A stretch of 64,000 nt of DNA from Brevibacterium aurantiacum. GTDB taxonomy: Bacteria; Actinomycetota; Actinomycetes; Actinomycetales; Brevibacteriaceae. Position 1 is the first letter of the stretch. Each line of letters opens with the position of its first letter. Shown in pieces: positions 10,424 through 19,588 of the stretch. A program made the translations under genes and the position numbers. Below the pieces are notes generated by a model. That model was not told the DNA's origin and made no database searches. It was given only the letters and a program-made list of their open reading frames with translations. Location: the NCBI RefSeq assembly GCF_900169065.1, contig NZ_FXZB01000007.1, positions 62,001 to 126,000 of the forward strand, in the 5' to 3' direction.

Positions 10424-10743
10424 GCTTCATCTCCGCCCACGCCCTCGACTCCACACTCGGCACCCCTGCCGCCGACCTCGAGGTCACGCTCTACTCGGGC
10501 ACCGAGGTGCTCGCCAATGCCCGCACCGACGGCAACGGTCGTGTCTCGGAATTCGGACCGGACCACCTCGGCGCCGGTGATTATCGGATCGTATTCGGTA
10601 CCGGTGCCTACTTCGAGGCTCAGAGGCAGGATCATTTCCACCCCCAGGTCACGATCGACTTCACGGTCAAGGCGGGCGAGGCGCACTATCACATACCATT
10701 GTTGCTGAGTCCGTTCGCGTACAGCACCTACCGCGGCAGCTGA
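10420..10743 (+). CDS. uraH: 5-hydroxyisourate hydrolase (transthyretin-like)
   Basis: Opens 5-hydroxyisourate, the uricase product, to OHCU. The 107 residues are typical. The N-terminal ISAHALDSTLGTPA carries the first catalytic His, HYHIPLLLSPFAYSTYRGS closes the protein, and the terminal YRGS is the HIUase signature that separates it from transthyretin. It overlaps uraD by four bases and precedes uricase by 186 bp. Confidence 0.96.
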   Translation: MSFISAHALDSTLGTPAADLEVTLYSGTEVLANARTDGNGRVSEFGPDHLGAGDYRIVFGTGAYFEAQRQDHFHPQVTIDFTVKAGEAHYHIPLLLSPFAYSTYRGS

Positions 10744-10789
10744 GCGGGCAGCACCACCCATAAGACATCAGGGGAAGCAGGCCCCCTGC

Positions 10790-10803
10790 AGGATCATGAT
10801 CCT
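10790..10803. repeat. AGGATCATGATCCT palindrome in the uraH-uricase gap
   Basis: A perfect 14-bp palindrome inside the 186-bp gap, which otherwise contains the uricase ribosome site (CAGGAGCAAGAAG). It may be a weak terminator or an operator. Confidence 0.25.
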
Positions 10804-10929
10804 CAACAAACCGCCGAAGTTCGCTGGGTTCGACGCCCGGCAACCTCGCAAATCAATTGGTCACAGCGGCCATGTCGGACTCGGTGACGAGGCCGGCGCG
10901 GTTGCTGGCATAGCAACAGGAGCAAGAAG

Positions 10930-11814
10930 ATGAGCAAGGTGAAACTGACAACGAATCAGTACGGCAAGGCGGAGAACCGTTTGATGAGGGTCTACCGTGA
11001 CTCCGAACGTCACGAGATCCGCGACCTCAACGTCACCTCCCAGTTGTGGGGCGACTTCGAGACCGCACACACCGAGGGCAACAACGAACACGTCGTCGCC
11101 ACCGACACCCAGAAGAACACGGTCTTCGCCAAGGCCAAGGAACTCGGAGTGACCTCACCCGAACAGTTCCTCCTCGGCCTCGGTGAGCACTTCACCTCCA
11201 GCTTCGACTGGGTCACCGGCGGACGCTGGGCAGCCGAAGAGTACGGCTGGTCGCGCATCAACGACCACAACCACTCGTTCTACAAGTCGGCACCCGAGAC
11301 CCGCACCGCGGTCCTGACCCGCGACGGCGACGCCAGCACCCTGATCTCCGGCTTCTACGGACTCACTGTGCTCAAGACCACGGAATCAGGATTCGTCGGC
11401 TACCCGAAGGACAAGTACACGACCCTGCCGGAGACCGACGACCGCATCCTCGCCACCGACATCGCGACCCGTTGGATCTACAACACCACGGATCTCGACT
11501 TCGAGGGCGTGTACACGAAGGTCAAGGAGATCATCCTCGACTCGTTCACCGACCACTACTCGCATGCCCTGCAGCACACCCTGTACCAGATGGGTGAGAA
11601 GGTCATCGAGGCTGTGCCGGAGATCGACGAGATCCGCTTCTCCTGCCCGAACAAGCACCATTTCCTCTACGACATCGAACGCTTCGGACTGGAGAACCCG
11701 AACGAAGTGCTCATCGTCGCTGATCGCCCCTACGGGTTGATCGAGGCCACCTTCACCCGTGACGGTGTGGAGGAGAACAAGGACGCCTGGGCGCAGATCG
11801 CCGGCTTCTGCTGA
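10930..11814 (+). CDS. Urate oxidase (cofactor-independent uricase)
   Basis: Oxidises urate with O2 to 5-hydroxyisourate and hydrogen peroxide. The 294 residues equal the usual bacterial length. Catalytic features are the Lys in [10 protein letters not shown] (Lys13) and the Thr in [12 protein letters not shown] (Thr58). Substrate-binding segments [25 protein letters not shown] and CPNKHHF are all present. It has no metal or flavin motif, as expected. It follows uraD-uraH, completing urate to allantoin. Confidence 0.96.
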   Translation: MSKVKLTTNQYGKAENRLMRVYRDSERHEIRDLNVTSQLWGDFETAHTEGNNEHVVATDTQKNTVFAKAKELGVTSPEQFLLGLGEHFTSSFDWVTGGRWAAEEYGWSRINDHNHSFYKSAPETRTAVLTRDGDASTLISGFYGLTVLKTTESGFVGYPKDKYTTLPETDDRILATDIATRWIYNTTDLDFEGVYTKVKEIILDSFTDHYSHALQHTLYQMGEKVIEAVPEIDEIRFSCPNKHHFLYDIERFGLENPNEVLIVADRPYGLIEATFTRDGVEENKDAWAQIAGFC

Positions 11815-11832
11815 TAATTTCCATAGTCGGGT

Positions 11833-11855
11833 CCACGGGAAGCACCTTCCCGTGG
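11833..11855 (+). terminator. Hairpin between uricase and aceE
   Basis: CCACGGGAA and TTCCCGTGG pair over 9 bp around a 5-base loop. There is no T-run, and aceE begins 26 bp later, so it may only reduce readthrough. Confidence 0.45.
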
Positions 11856-11881
11856 GCCTGACGTGTTTGAGAGGGAGAACT

Positions 11882-14635
11882 ATGACCCAGGACACAACCT
11901 CGGCGATCCCGAGGGGAACCGGTGACGAAGAGATCGACGAGTGGCTCGAGTCCTGGGAGGGGCTTGTCAACCAGCGTGGAACCCTGCGCGCGGCCGAGAT
12001 CATGGAGGCCCTGCGCCGCCGTGCCGCATCGAACTCGGTGGCCCAGCCGAAGGTCACGACCACGGACTATGTGAACACGATCCCGGCCGATCAGGAACCT
12101 GCCTACCCGGGCGATGAGCGCCTTGAGCGCAAGTACCGCAAATGGCTGCGCTGGAACGCCGCGATGCTCGTCCACCGGGCCCAGCGTCCCGAGATCTCCG
12201 TCGGCGGACACATCTCGACCTACGCCGGTGCCGCGACCCTCTACGAGATCGGGTTCAACAACTTCTTCCGCGGGCAGAACCACCCCGGCGGCGGCGACCA
12301 GGTCTTCTTCCAGGGCCACGCCTCACCCGGCATGTACGCCCGGGCCTACCTCGAGAACCGTCTCGGTGACAAGCAGCTCGACGGCTTCCGACAGGAGGCC
12401 TCGAAGGCACCTGACGGCCTGAGCTCCTACCCGCACCCACGCCTGATGCCCGACTTCTGGCAGTTCCCGACTGTGTCGATGGGCCTGGGACCGATCAACT
12501 CGATCTACCAGGCACAGATGAACCGCTATCTGCACAATCGCGGCATCAAGGACACCTCCGACCAGCGCGTCTGGGCCTTCCTCGGCGACGGCGAGATGGA
12601 CGAACCGGAATCACGCGGTGCACTCCAGCTGGCCGCGAACGAGGGCCTGGACAACCTCACCTACGTCATCAACTGCAACCTGCAGCGACTCGACGGACCC
12701 GTGCGCGGCAACGGCAAGATCGTGCAGGAACTCGAAGCGGTCTTCACCGGCGCCGGCTGGAACGTCATCAAGGTGCTGTGGGGTCGCGAATGGGACGCCC
12801 TGCTCGACGCCGACCACACCGGCTCGCTGGTGCGGATCATGAACGAGACGCTCGACGGTGACTACCAGACCTTCAAGGCCGAGTCCGGCGGGTTCATCCG
12901 CGACAACTTCTTCGGTCGTTCACCGGAGACGAAGGGCCTCGTCGAGCACCTGAGCGACGACGACATCTGGAACCTCAAGCGCGGCGGCCACGACTACCAC
13001 AAGGTCTTCGCCGCCTACCAGCAGGCAGTGAACACGACCGGCAAGCCGACCGTCATCCTTGTCCAGACGGTCAAGGGCTATGGCCTGGGCACGACCTTCG
13101 AGTCGCGCAACGCCACCCACCAGATGAAGAAGTTCACCGCCGCCGACGTCAAGGCCTTCCGCGACCGGATGGACATCCCGATCACCGACAAGGTCATCGA
13201 CGAAGACCCCTACGCGGTGCCCTACTACCACCCGGGCAACGACGCTGAAGAGATTCAGTACATGCTCGAAAAGCGGAAGTCACTGGGCGGGTTCCTGCCC
13301 AACCGGAAGCCCGAGAACAGCAAGAAGACCCTGCCCGCGGTCTCCGACAAGGCCTTCTCGCAGACGAAGAAGGGCTCGGGCCACCAGCAGGCCGCGACCA
13401 CCATGGCCTTCGTCCGCCTGCTCAAGGACCTCATGCGGGAGAAGGGCATCGGCAATCGGATCGTGCCCATCATCCCTGATGAGGCGCGCACCTTCGGTAT
13501 CGACGCGTTCTTCCCGACCGCGAAGATCTACAACCCGAACGGGCAGAACTACCTCGCCGTCGACCGCGAGCTGTTCCTGTCCTACAAGGAAGCGACCTCG
13601 GGTCAGCTGCTCCACGTCGGCATCAACGAGGCCGGTGCCGCGGCAGGCTTCACGGCCGCCGGCACCGCGTACTCGACGCACGGCGAGCCGATGATCCCGA
13701 TCTACGTCTTCTACTCGATGTTCGGTTTCCAGCGCACCGGCGACGCCTTCTGGGCCGCCGGTGACCAGATGTCCCGCGGGTTCATCATCGGCGCCACAGC
13801 CGGTCGCACGACGCTGACCGGTGAGGGACTCCAGCACGCCGACGGCCACTCGCCGGTGCTGGCCGCGACCAACCCGGCTGTGCGGATCTACGACCCGGCC
13901 TTCGGCTACGAAATCGGGCACATCATGCGCGATGGCCTGCACCGTATGTACGGCGAGCACGACCTCGGCGACGACGCCCGCAACGTCATGTACTACCTGA
14001 CCGTGTACAACGAGCCGATGCTCCAGCCGGCCGAGCCGGAGGATGTCGACGTCGATGGGATCCTGCGCGGGATCCATCGCGTGGCAGAAGCCGGCACCGG
14101 CGCCGAGGCTGGGGCAGGGGATCGCCCGCAAGCTCAGCTGCTCGCGTCCGGAGTCGCAGTCCCGTGGGCCCTTGAGGCCCGTGGTCTGCTGGCCCAGGAA
14201 TGGGGAGTGGACGCGGCTGTCTGGTCGGTCACCTCATGGGCCGAGCTGCGCCGCGACGCTCTGAAGTGCGAGGCCGAGAAGCTCGAGAACTTCGAGGCCG
14301 AGCCGCGTACGCCCTATGTGCGTGAGCGCCTGGGCTCCGAGGCCGGGCCGATTGTGGCAACGAGTGACTTCGACTCCACGCAGCCGGACCTCATCCGGCC
14401 GTTCCTCAAGCAGGACTTCGCAACCCTGGGTGCTGACGGATTCGGGTTCTCCGACACGCGTGCAGCAGCGAGGCGCCACTTCAAGATCGACGCCCACTCG
14501 ATGGTCGTGCGCACCCTGCAGCTGCTGGCCGACCGCGGCGAGATTGCCCGCTCCGTACCCGTCGAAGCGGCGAAGAAGTACCGCCTGAACGAGGTCAACG
14601 CAGGAACCTCAGGCTCAGCCGGAGGCGATTCCTGA
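11882..14635 (+). CDS. aceE: Pyruvate dehydrogenase E1 component, homodimeric type
   Basis: Thiamine diphosphate E1 subunit that decarboxylates pyruvate and acetylates lipoyl E2. It has 917 residues from ATG 11882, behind GAGAGGGAGAAC; the frame extends upstream through the uricase 3' end without another good start. Matching E. coli AceE, it shows [19 protein letters not shown], the ThDP motif [14 protein letters not shown] ending in [11 protein letters not shown], and [20 protein letters not shown]. No E2 or E3 gene is nearby. Its place only 67 bp after uricase is unusual and suggests a shared transcript. Confidence 0.93.
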   Translation: MTQDTTSAIPRGTGDEEIDEWLESWEGLVNQRGTLRAAEIMEALRRRAASNSVAQPKVTTTDYVNTIPADQEPAYPGDERLERKYRKWLRWNAAMLVHRAQRPEISVGGHISTYAGAATLYEIGFNNFFRGQNHPGGGDQVFFQGHASPGMYARAYLENRLGDKQLDGFRQEASKAPDGLSSYPHPRLMPDFWQFPTVSMGLGPINSIYQAQMNRYLHNRGIKDTSDQRVWAFLGDGEMDEPESRGALQLAANEGLDNLTYVINCNLQRLDGPVRGNGKIVQELEAVFTGAGWNVIKVLWGREWDALLDADHTGSLVRIMNETLDGDYQTFKAESGGFIRDNFFGRSPETKGLVEHLSDDDIWNLKRGGHDYHKVFAAYQQAVNTTGKPTVILVQTVKGYGLGTTFESRNATHQMKKFTAADVKAFRDRMDIPITDKVIDEDPYAVPYYHPGNDAEEIQYMLEKRKSLGGFLPNRKPENSKKTLPAVSDKAFSQTKKGSGHQQAATTMAFVRLLKDLMREKGIGNRIVPIIPDEARTFGIDAFFPTAKIYNPNGQNYLAVDRELFLSYKEATSGQLLHVGINEAGAAAGFTAAGTAYSTHGEPMIPIYVFYSMFGFQRTGDAFWAAGDQMSRGFIIGATAGRTTLTGEGLQHADGHSPVLAATNPAVRIYDPAFGYEIGHIMRDGLHRMYGEHDLGDDARNVMYYLTVYNEPMLQPAEPEDVDVDGILRGIHRVAEAGTGAEAGAGDRPQAQLLASGVAVPWALEARGLLAQEWGVDAAVWSVTSWAELRRDALKCEAEKLENFEAEPRTPYVRERLGSEAGPIVATSDFDSTQPDLIRPFLKQDFATLGADGFGFSDTRAAARRHFKIDAHSMVVRTLQLLADRGEIARSVPVEAAKKYRLNEVNAGTSGSAGGDS

Positions 14636-14691
14636 GAAAGCAGCTCACTTGTTGGCTGATCAGCCTGGGCTGCTCAGCCTGAATGAGGCGA

Positions 14692-14753
14692 GACAGCGCC
14701 GGAGCTCCGAGCCGACTGTGTGTGCACAGGGGGCTCGGAGCTCCGGCGCTGTC
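14692..14753. terminator. Long hairpin between convergent aceE and the IclR gene
   Basis: Arms 14692-14713 and 14732-14753 are exact reverse complements over 22 bases, with an 18-base loop. Its position 56 bp after aceE and 50 bp before the IclR stop suits a bidirectional terminator. Confidence 0.6.
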
Positions 14754-14803
14754 GCGAGGGCGGAAGGGGTGGCCCAGTGCATTCCGCGGCTGGAGAGTCT
14801 GGC

Positions 14804-15589
14804 TCAGGCGCCACGGCGCATGTCGTCCGAGATCGCCTCGGCGGCTGAGCGCAGCAGCGGGATGGCGCGATCTGAGAAGGCCTTGTCGACGCGGCTGATG
14901 GGTCCGGACACGGAGATGGCCAGGGGAGCGGGCGCCTCGGGGATCGACATTGCGAAGCAGCGCACACCCAGCTCCTGTTCCTGTTCATCGATGGAGTAGC
15001 CGCGGTCGCGGATGCGCTCGAGCTCGGTTTCGAGGTCGTCGACGGTGCCGATGCTGTACTGCGTGGGGGTGGGCATGCCCGCAGTTGTGACGATGTGACG
15101 TACCTGCTCGGGATCGAGCCCGGCGAGCATCGCCTTGCCCACTCCGGTGTCGTGCATATGGGCACGGCGGCCCACCTCGGTGAACATGCGCATCTGGTGC
15201 TGCGAGGCCACCTGGTCGACGTAGACGACCATGTCGCCGTCGATGGTCGCGACGTTCGCGGACTCGCCGAGCTCGTCCACGAGGGTCCGCAGGTAGGGAC
15301 GGGCGATGGCACCCAGCTGGGCGCCGGCGAGGTTGCCGAGGCGAATGAGGCCCGGTCCCAGCGCATAGCCGCGGTTGGGCAGCTGACGCACCACGCCGAG
15401 GTTGACCAGAGTGTTGAGCAGGCGGTGGATCGTCGGCAGGGGGAGGCTGACCTCGGCGGCGATGTGGCTCAGGGTTGCCGACCCCGAGGAATTCGCGATG
15501 CATTCGAGGAGTCCGAAGGCGCGCTCGACGGATTGGACGCCGCCCTTCGTCTGGCGGATCGCAGGGGCCTTCGTGTCATTGCTGGTCAT
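14804..15589 (-). CDS. IclR-family regulator, AllR-like, probable repressor of the urate/glyoxylate genes
   Basis: 261 residues. An N-terminal winged helix (about 18-80; SVERAFGLLECIANSS, LSHIAAEVSLPLPTIHRLLNTL) is followed by the IclR effector domain (about 90-255; VATIDGDMVVYVDQVASQ, HDTGVGKAMLAG, DEQEQELGVRCFAMSI). AllR of enteric bacteria and Streptomyces are IclR proteins controlling allantoin genes with glyoxylate or allantoate as ligand; the neighbours make the same role likely here. The gene is divergent from malic enzyme, and the shared gap has three TTCC-type units, consistent with autoregulation. Specific ligand and binding are inferred. Confidence 0.85.
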   Translation of the reverse strand: MTSNDTKAPAIRQTKGGVQSVERAFGLLECIANSSGSATLSHIAAEVSLPLPTIHRLLNTLVNLGVVRQLPNRGYALGPGLIRLGNLAGAQLGAIARPYLRTLVDELGESANVATIDGDMVVYVDQVASQHQMRMFTEVGRRAHMHDTGVGKAMLAGLDPEQVRHIVTTAGMPTPTQYSIGTVDDLETELERIRDRGYSIDEQEQELGVRCFAMSIPEAPAPLAISVSGPISRVDKAFSDRAIPLLRSAAEAISDDMRRGA

Positions 15590-15731
15590 CCCAGTTCCTC
15601 TTCCTCGTCCATAGAAATTCGTGTTCGCGGATATGCCGGACAGGCTCGACGCTGAGTGCCGCCGGCTGAAAGCGCTGATCGCTGAGCAAGGGATCGCTCA
15701 GCGAAACTGTCACTCAGTCTAGACCTGAAAT

Positions 15732-15805
15732 GGAAGAAAGTTTCCGCTACAGAGCATTCTAGCTAGATTTTCCACTATACAGAAGATATTATCCGTAATA
15801 CGGAA
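15732..15805. promoter_or_regulatory. Candidate AllR/IclR operator array between the IclR gene and malic enzyme
   Basis: Two blocks. The first is GGAA (15732) N6 TTCC (15742) with a degenerate third arm. The second is the fullest array in the window: TTCC (15770) N7 AGAA (15781) N6 ATCC (15791) N7 GGAA (15802). The unit ATCCGTAATACGGAA at 15791-15805 is nearly perfect and ends 26 bp before the malic enzyme start. Confidence 0.65.
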
Positions 15806-15831
15806 AAGACTTATCAGAGAGGATAACTCCC

Positions 15832-17211
15832 ATGGCTGTTCCAAGCCCCGGATACTCAATCACTCTTCGCGTGGAGACCGCAGTCGGTCGGACATCGACG
15901 TCCGATCTCGTGGCCGCCGCCGCTGCAACCGGTGCCGCGATCACCGCCCTCGACGTCGTCGAGTCCACCCCGCATACGGTGATGATCGACGTCAGCGCCG
16001 ATACCCGCGATGTCGCCCACGCCGACGAGGTGGCGGCCGCGCTCGGCGCGCTCGACGGCGTCGAGGTCCACAAGGTCTCCGACCGCACCTTCCTGCTCCA
16101 CCTCGGCGGCAAGCTCGAATCCACCCCCAAGGTGCCGCTGCGCAACCGTGACGACCTCTCCCGCGCCTACACCCCGGGTGTGGCGCGTGTGTGCATGGCC
16201 ATCGCGGAGAACAAGGCCGATGCCCGCAGGCTCACGATCAAGCGCAACACCGTCGCCGTCGTCACCGACGGCACCGCGGTCCTCGGCCTCGGCGACATCG
16301 GCCCCGAAGCCGCGATGCCCGTGATGGAAGGCAAGGCCGTCCTGTTCAAGCAGTTCGCCGGTGTCGACGCCTGGCCCGTGGCCCTGGATACGAAGGACAC
16401 CGAGGAGATCATCTCGATCTGCAAGGCCATCGCCCCGGCCTACGGCGGCATCAACCTCGAGGACATCTCGGCACCGCGCTGCTTCGAGATCGAGGCCAGG
16501 CTCCGTGAAGAGCTCGACATTCCCGTCTTCCACGACGATCAGCACGGCACCGGCATCGTCACGCTGGCCGCGCTGAAGAACGCTCTCAAGGTCGTGGGCC
16601 GCAAGCTCGAGGATCAGCGCATCGTCGTCTCCGGCGTCGGTGCCGCCGGCAACGCGATCATCCGCCTGCTCCAGGTCGCCGGTGCCAAGAACATCATCGC
16701 CTGCGGACGCAACGGTGCGATCGGACCGAACTCGACCGTCGACACCGAGCACAAGGTGTGGCTGCAGGCCAACACGAACCCTGAGGGCTTCGAGGGCACG
16801 CTCAAGGAGGCCGTCGCGGGCTCTGACGTGTTCATCGGCGTCTCGGCCCCGAACGTGCTCGACGGCGCCGACATCCAGGCGATGAACAAGGACGCCCTCG
16901 TCTTCGCCATGGCCAACCCGGATCCCGAGGTCGACCCCGCCGAGGCGCTCAAGTACGCGGCCGTCGTGGCCACGGGACGCAGCGACTACCCGAACCAGAT
17001 CAACAATGTGCTGGCCTTCCCCGGCATCTTCCGCGGACTCCTCGACGCCGAGGCCACCGACATCGACGAGAACATCATGGTCGCCGCAGCCGACGCGATC
17101 GCCTCGTGCATCCCGGAGGAGGAACTCCACCCCGGCTATGTGGTGCCCTCGGTCTTCGACCCAGAGGTGGCGACGAAGGTGGCGGCAGCAGTTGCGGCAG
17201 TCTCCTCCTGA
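15832..17211 (+). CDS. NAD(P)-dependent malic enzyme with N-terminal ACT-like domain
   Basis: Oxidatively decarboxylates malate to pyruvate. Of 459 residues, about 1-85 form an ACT-like regulatory domain ([20 protein letters not shown]). The catalytic part carries [30 protein letters not shown], the Lys/Asp-rich [11 protein letters not shown] and the dinucleotide motif [12 protein letters not shown]. The start lies 26 bp after the strongest AllR-like operator array, so expression is probably tied to urate or glyoxylate supply. Cofactor preference cannot be read with certainty. Confidence 0.93.
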   Translation: MAVPSPGYSITLRVETAVGRTSTSDLVAAAAATGAAITALDVVESTPHTVMIDVSADTRDVAHADEVAAALGALDGVEVHKVSDRTFLLHLGGKLESTPKVPLRNRDDLSRAYTPGVARVCMAIAENKADARRLTIKRNTVAVVTDGTAVLGLGDIGPEAAMPVMEGKAVLFKQFAGVDAWPVALDTKDTEEIISICKAIAPAYGGINLEDISAPRCFEIEARLREELDIPVFHDDQHGTGIVTLAALKNALKVVGRKLEDQRIVVSGVGAAGNAIIRLLQVAGAKNIIACGRNGAIGPNSTVDTEHKVWLQANTNPEGFEGTLKEAVAGSDVFIGVSAPNVLDGADIQAMNKDALVFAMANPDPEVDPAEALKYAAVVATGRSDYPNQINNVLAFPGIFRGLLDAEATDIDENIMVAAADAIASCIPEEELHPGYVVPSVFDPEVATKVAAAVAAVSS

Positions 17212-17216
17212 ACATG

Positions 17217-17245
17217 GACCGGTCTCCTGAAACGGGAGGCCGGTC
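17217..17245 (+). terminator. Hairpin after malic enzyme
   Basis: GACCGGTCTCC (17217-17227) pairs with GGAGGCCGGTC (17235-17245), 11 bp including one G-T wobble, followed closely by GACGTTTT. The GGGAGG in the right arm looks like a ribosome site but belongs to this stem. Confidence 0.55.
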
Positions 17246-17310
17246 GACGTTTTATGAGAGACAATGTGGAGAGACCAGTCCTCCCGCGCAACGATGCTAC
17301 GAAAGAGAAT

Positions 17311-18624
17311 GTGAAATTGGATCAATCAACGTTGACCGACATCGATTCACTCCTGGCGGACACTGACGAGCTGCTGAGCACTCGCTATCCCGGCGACCGT
17401 GACGTCCGGCAGCCCGTGCACACCGTCTACGTCCCCGGGTATCTGTCGAGCCCGTCGCTGCCCCGTGAGTGGGGTGCGCAGGCGCTCGACTGCGTCGAAG
17501 CCAACGGCGGGATGGTCCAGCTGGCCGAACGCGTCATCATCGCCTCCCGTAAGGAGACGGTGGCACCCGACAGCCAGACGATGCCCAATCTGCACCAGGT
17601 CGCCCGGGAAGCAGAGATGCTCGCCGAGGCGGTCACCACAAAGCTGGCCACCGAACCGATCGAAGACCTGCGGCTGGACTTCGAAGACGGGTTCGGCAAC
17701 CGGGGCGACGCGACCGAGGACGACTGCGTCCGCCAGGCCGCACGCAATGTGATCGCGGGCCTGGAGGAGACGGGTGCACCGGCGTTCTTCGGCATCCGGT
17801 TCAAATGCATGGAGGCCGAGACCCGGGCGCGCGGTCTGCGCACCCTTGACCTCTTCCTCGCCGAGGTGATCGCCGCCCACGGATCCCTGCCGACGCAGTT
17901 GGTGCTCACGCTGCCGAAGGTGAGCACTGTCGCTCAGGTGTCCGCCATGGTCCTCGCCTGCCGAGCGCTTGAGGCCCAGCACGGTCTCGCCGAGGGCTCG
18001 ATCACCTTCGAGGTGCAGGTCGAGACCCCACAGCTCATCCTCGGCGCCGACGGCACCGTGCCGCTGGCTCCGGTCCTCGACGCGGGAGCCGGGCGCATCA
18101 CCTCCCTGCACTACGGCACCTACGACTACTCGGCTTCGATGGGCGTCGCCGCCGCCTACCAGGCGATGGATCACCCCGTGGCCGATTTCGCGAAGAACCA
18201 GATGATGCTCGCGGTCGCCGGCACCGGCGTCCACCTCTCCGACGGGTCCACGAACATCATGCCCCTCGGCGAGCCCGAGGAGATTCATCGCGCCTGGAGC
18301 CTGCACGCCGGACTGGTCCGCAGGCACCTCAAGCGCGGCATCTACCAGGGTTGGGACATGCACCCGCATCAGCTGCCCACCCGCTTCCTCGCCACCTTCC
18401 GCTTCTACCGCGAAGGCGCGGAGCGGGCGGCGACCAGGCTGCGCAACTACGTGTTCCAGGAGGACTCGGCCGTCCTCGACGAGCCGGCGACGGCACGGGC
18501 ACTGGCCCGCTACCTGGGCCGCGGGCTCTCGTGCGGCGCCCACACCGAGGAATTCGTGACCGGCCGGACGAAGATGTCGATCGAAACACTCAACCACATC
18601 GCCGCCACCGGCGCGGCCGAGTGA
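17311..18624 (+). CDS. DUF6986 protein, HpcH/HpaI-CitE-like lyase fold; candidate malate synthase-like enzyme
   Basis: 437 residues from GTG 17311, behind GAAAGAGAAT. An earlier ATG at 17254 is in frame, but its only ribosome-like word is in a terminator stem. The chain follows the CitE/malyl-CoA lyase/malate synthase superfamily: DLRLDFEDGFG (acidic Mg site), FGIRFK (Arg), LTLPKV, FEVQVETPQLIL (second Glu), HYGTYDYSASMG (Asp) and GWDMHPHQLPTRF, like the lyase HPxQ segment. Members of this family are annotated only as DUF6986 or aldolase/lyase-like. Its place between malic enzyme and allE suggests a glyoxylate-using reaction; joining acetyl-CoA to glyoxylate is my inference. Confidence 0.75.
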   Translation: MKLDQSTLTDIDSLLADTDELLSTRYPGDRDVRQPVHTVYVPGYLSSPSLPREWGAQALDCVEANGGMVQLAERVIIASRKETVAPDSQTMPNLHQVAREAEMLAEAVTTKLATEPIEDLRLDFEDGFGNRGDATEDDCVRQAARNVIAGLEETGAPAFFGIRFKCMEAETRARGLRTLDLFLAEVIAAHGSLPTQLVLTLPKVSTVAQVSAMVLACRALEAQHGLAEGSITFEVQVETPQLILGADGTVPLAPVLDAGAGRITSLHYGTYDYSASMGVAAAYQAMDHPVADFAKNQMMLAVAGTGVHLSDGSTNIMPLGEPEEIHRAWSLHAGLVRRHLKRGIYQGWDMHPHQLPTRFLATFRFYREGAERAATRLRNYVFQEDSAVLDEPATARALARYLGRGLSCGAHTEEFVTGRTKMSIETLNHIAATGAAE

Positions 18625-18660
18625 CCTGACCAGCCCCGATCTCAAGGAGACACCACACCC

Positions 18661-19485
18661 ATGACGACGACCGACCCCTACACCTACTTCGCGCCCACCG
18701 GCGGGCACCCGCCGCAGACGGACCTTCTGACTGACCGCGCGATCGTCACCGAGGCGTACACCGTGATCCCGCGCGGCGTCATGCGCGACATCGTGACCTC
18801 GAATCTGCCCGAATGGACGGGGACCAGGTCGTGGGTGCTGAGCAAGCCGGTGGCCGGGGGAGCGGTGACGTTCTCCCAGACCATCCTCGAGGTCGCTCCC
18901 GGCGGCGGCTCGGAGAAGCCAGAACCGCAGGCCGAGGTCGAGGGGTTCATCTTCCTCATGGCGGGAACGCTCGAGATCACCCACGAGGGCCAGGCCCACA
19001 CCCTGACCGCCGGCGGCTACGGATTCCTGCCTGCCGGTTCGACGTGGAGCGTGAAGTCCACCGGCGCCGAGGCGGCACGTTTCCATTGGGTGCGCAAGCG
19101 CTACCAGCCCGTGGCCGGGCTGACCCCGGAGGCCAAGTTCGGTCAGGATGCTGACGTCGAGCCCGCCTCGATGCCGGGCACCGACAACCGGTGGCGCACG
19201 ACGCGTCCCCTGGATCCGGACAACCTGGCCTACGACATGCACGTGAACATCGTGACCTTCGAACCCGGTGCCGTGATCCCCTTCGCCGAGACCCATGAGA
19301 TGGAGCATGGTCTCTACGTGCTCGAAGGCAAGGCCGTCTACCGTCTCAACGGCGACTGGGTGGAGGTGCAGGAAGGTGACTTCATCTCGATGCGCGCCTT
19401 CTGCCCGCAGGCCTGCTACGCCGGCGGACCGGGCCGCTTCCGCTACCTGCTCTACAAGGACGTCAACCGCCAGGTCGAGCTGTGA
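18661..19485 (+). CDS. allE: (S)-ureidoglycine aminohydrolase
   Basis: Bicupin enzyme converting (S)-ureidoglycine to (S)-ureidoglycolate and ammonia. Its 274 residues contain both cupin halves. The Mn ligands known from the Arabidopsis enzyme (Glu235, His237, His241, Gln275) are reproduced with identical spacing as Glu210, His212, His216 and Gln250 in FAETHEMEHG and FCPQACYAGG. It follows the DUF6986 gene by 36 bp in the same direction. Its substrate must come from an allantoate amidohydrolase that is not in the window. Confidence 0.93.
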   Translation: MTTTDPYTYFAPTGGHPPQTDLLTDRAIVTEAYTVIPRGVMRDIVTSNLPEWTGTRSWVLSKPVAGGAVTFSQTILEVAPGGGSEKPEPQAEVEGFIFLMAGTLEITHEGQAHTLTAGGYGFLPAGSTWSVKSTGAEAARFHWVRKRYQPVAGLTPEAKFGQDADVEPASMPGTDNRWRTTRPLDPDNLAYDMHVNIVTFEPGAVIPFAETHEMEHGLYVLEGKAVYRLNGDWVEVQEGDFISMRAFCPQACYAGGPGRFRYLLYKDVNRQVEL

Positions 19486-19517
19486 GGCACTGACTCACTC
19501 ATAGACGCTGACACACG

Positions 19518-19550
19518 AAGAACGGCGGACCGCAGGGTCCGCCGTTCTTT
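19518..19550. terminator. Bidirectional terminator between allE and mqo
   Basis: AAGAACGGCGGACC and GGTCCGCCGTTCTT pair over 14 bp around a 4-base loop, with a T-run on one side and an A-rich flank on the other. It separates convergent allE and mqo. Confidence 0.85.
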
Positions 19551-19588
19551 CTGTATCCAGCTGTTGTCAGCTACCAGTCGTCAGCCGA

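Noticed and set aside
11838-11850. GGAA-N5-TTCC before aceE as another AllR-type site
   Set aside because: The spacing is N5, not N7 or N6, and the bases are the stem of the hairpin after uricase.
17254-17310. ATG 17254 as start of the DUF6986 gene
   Set aside because: Its only ribosome-like word (GGGAGG) lies in the terminator stem after malic enzyme and is 14 bases away; GTG 17311 fits better.
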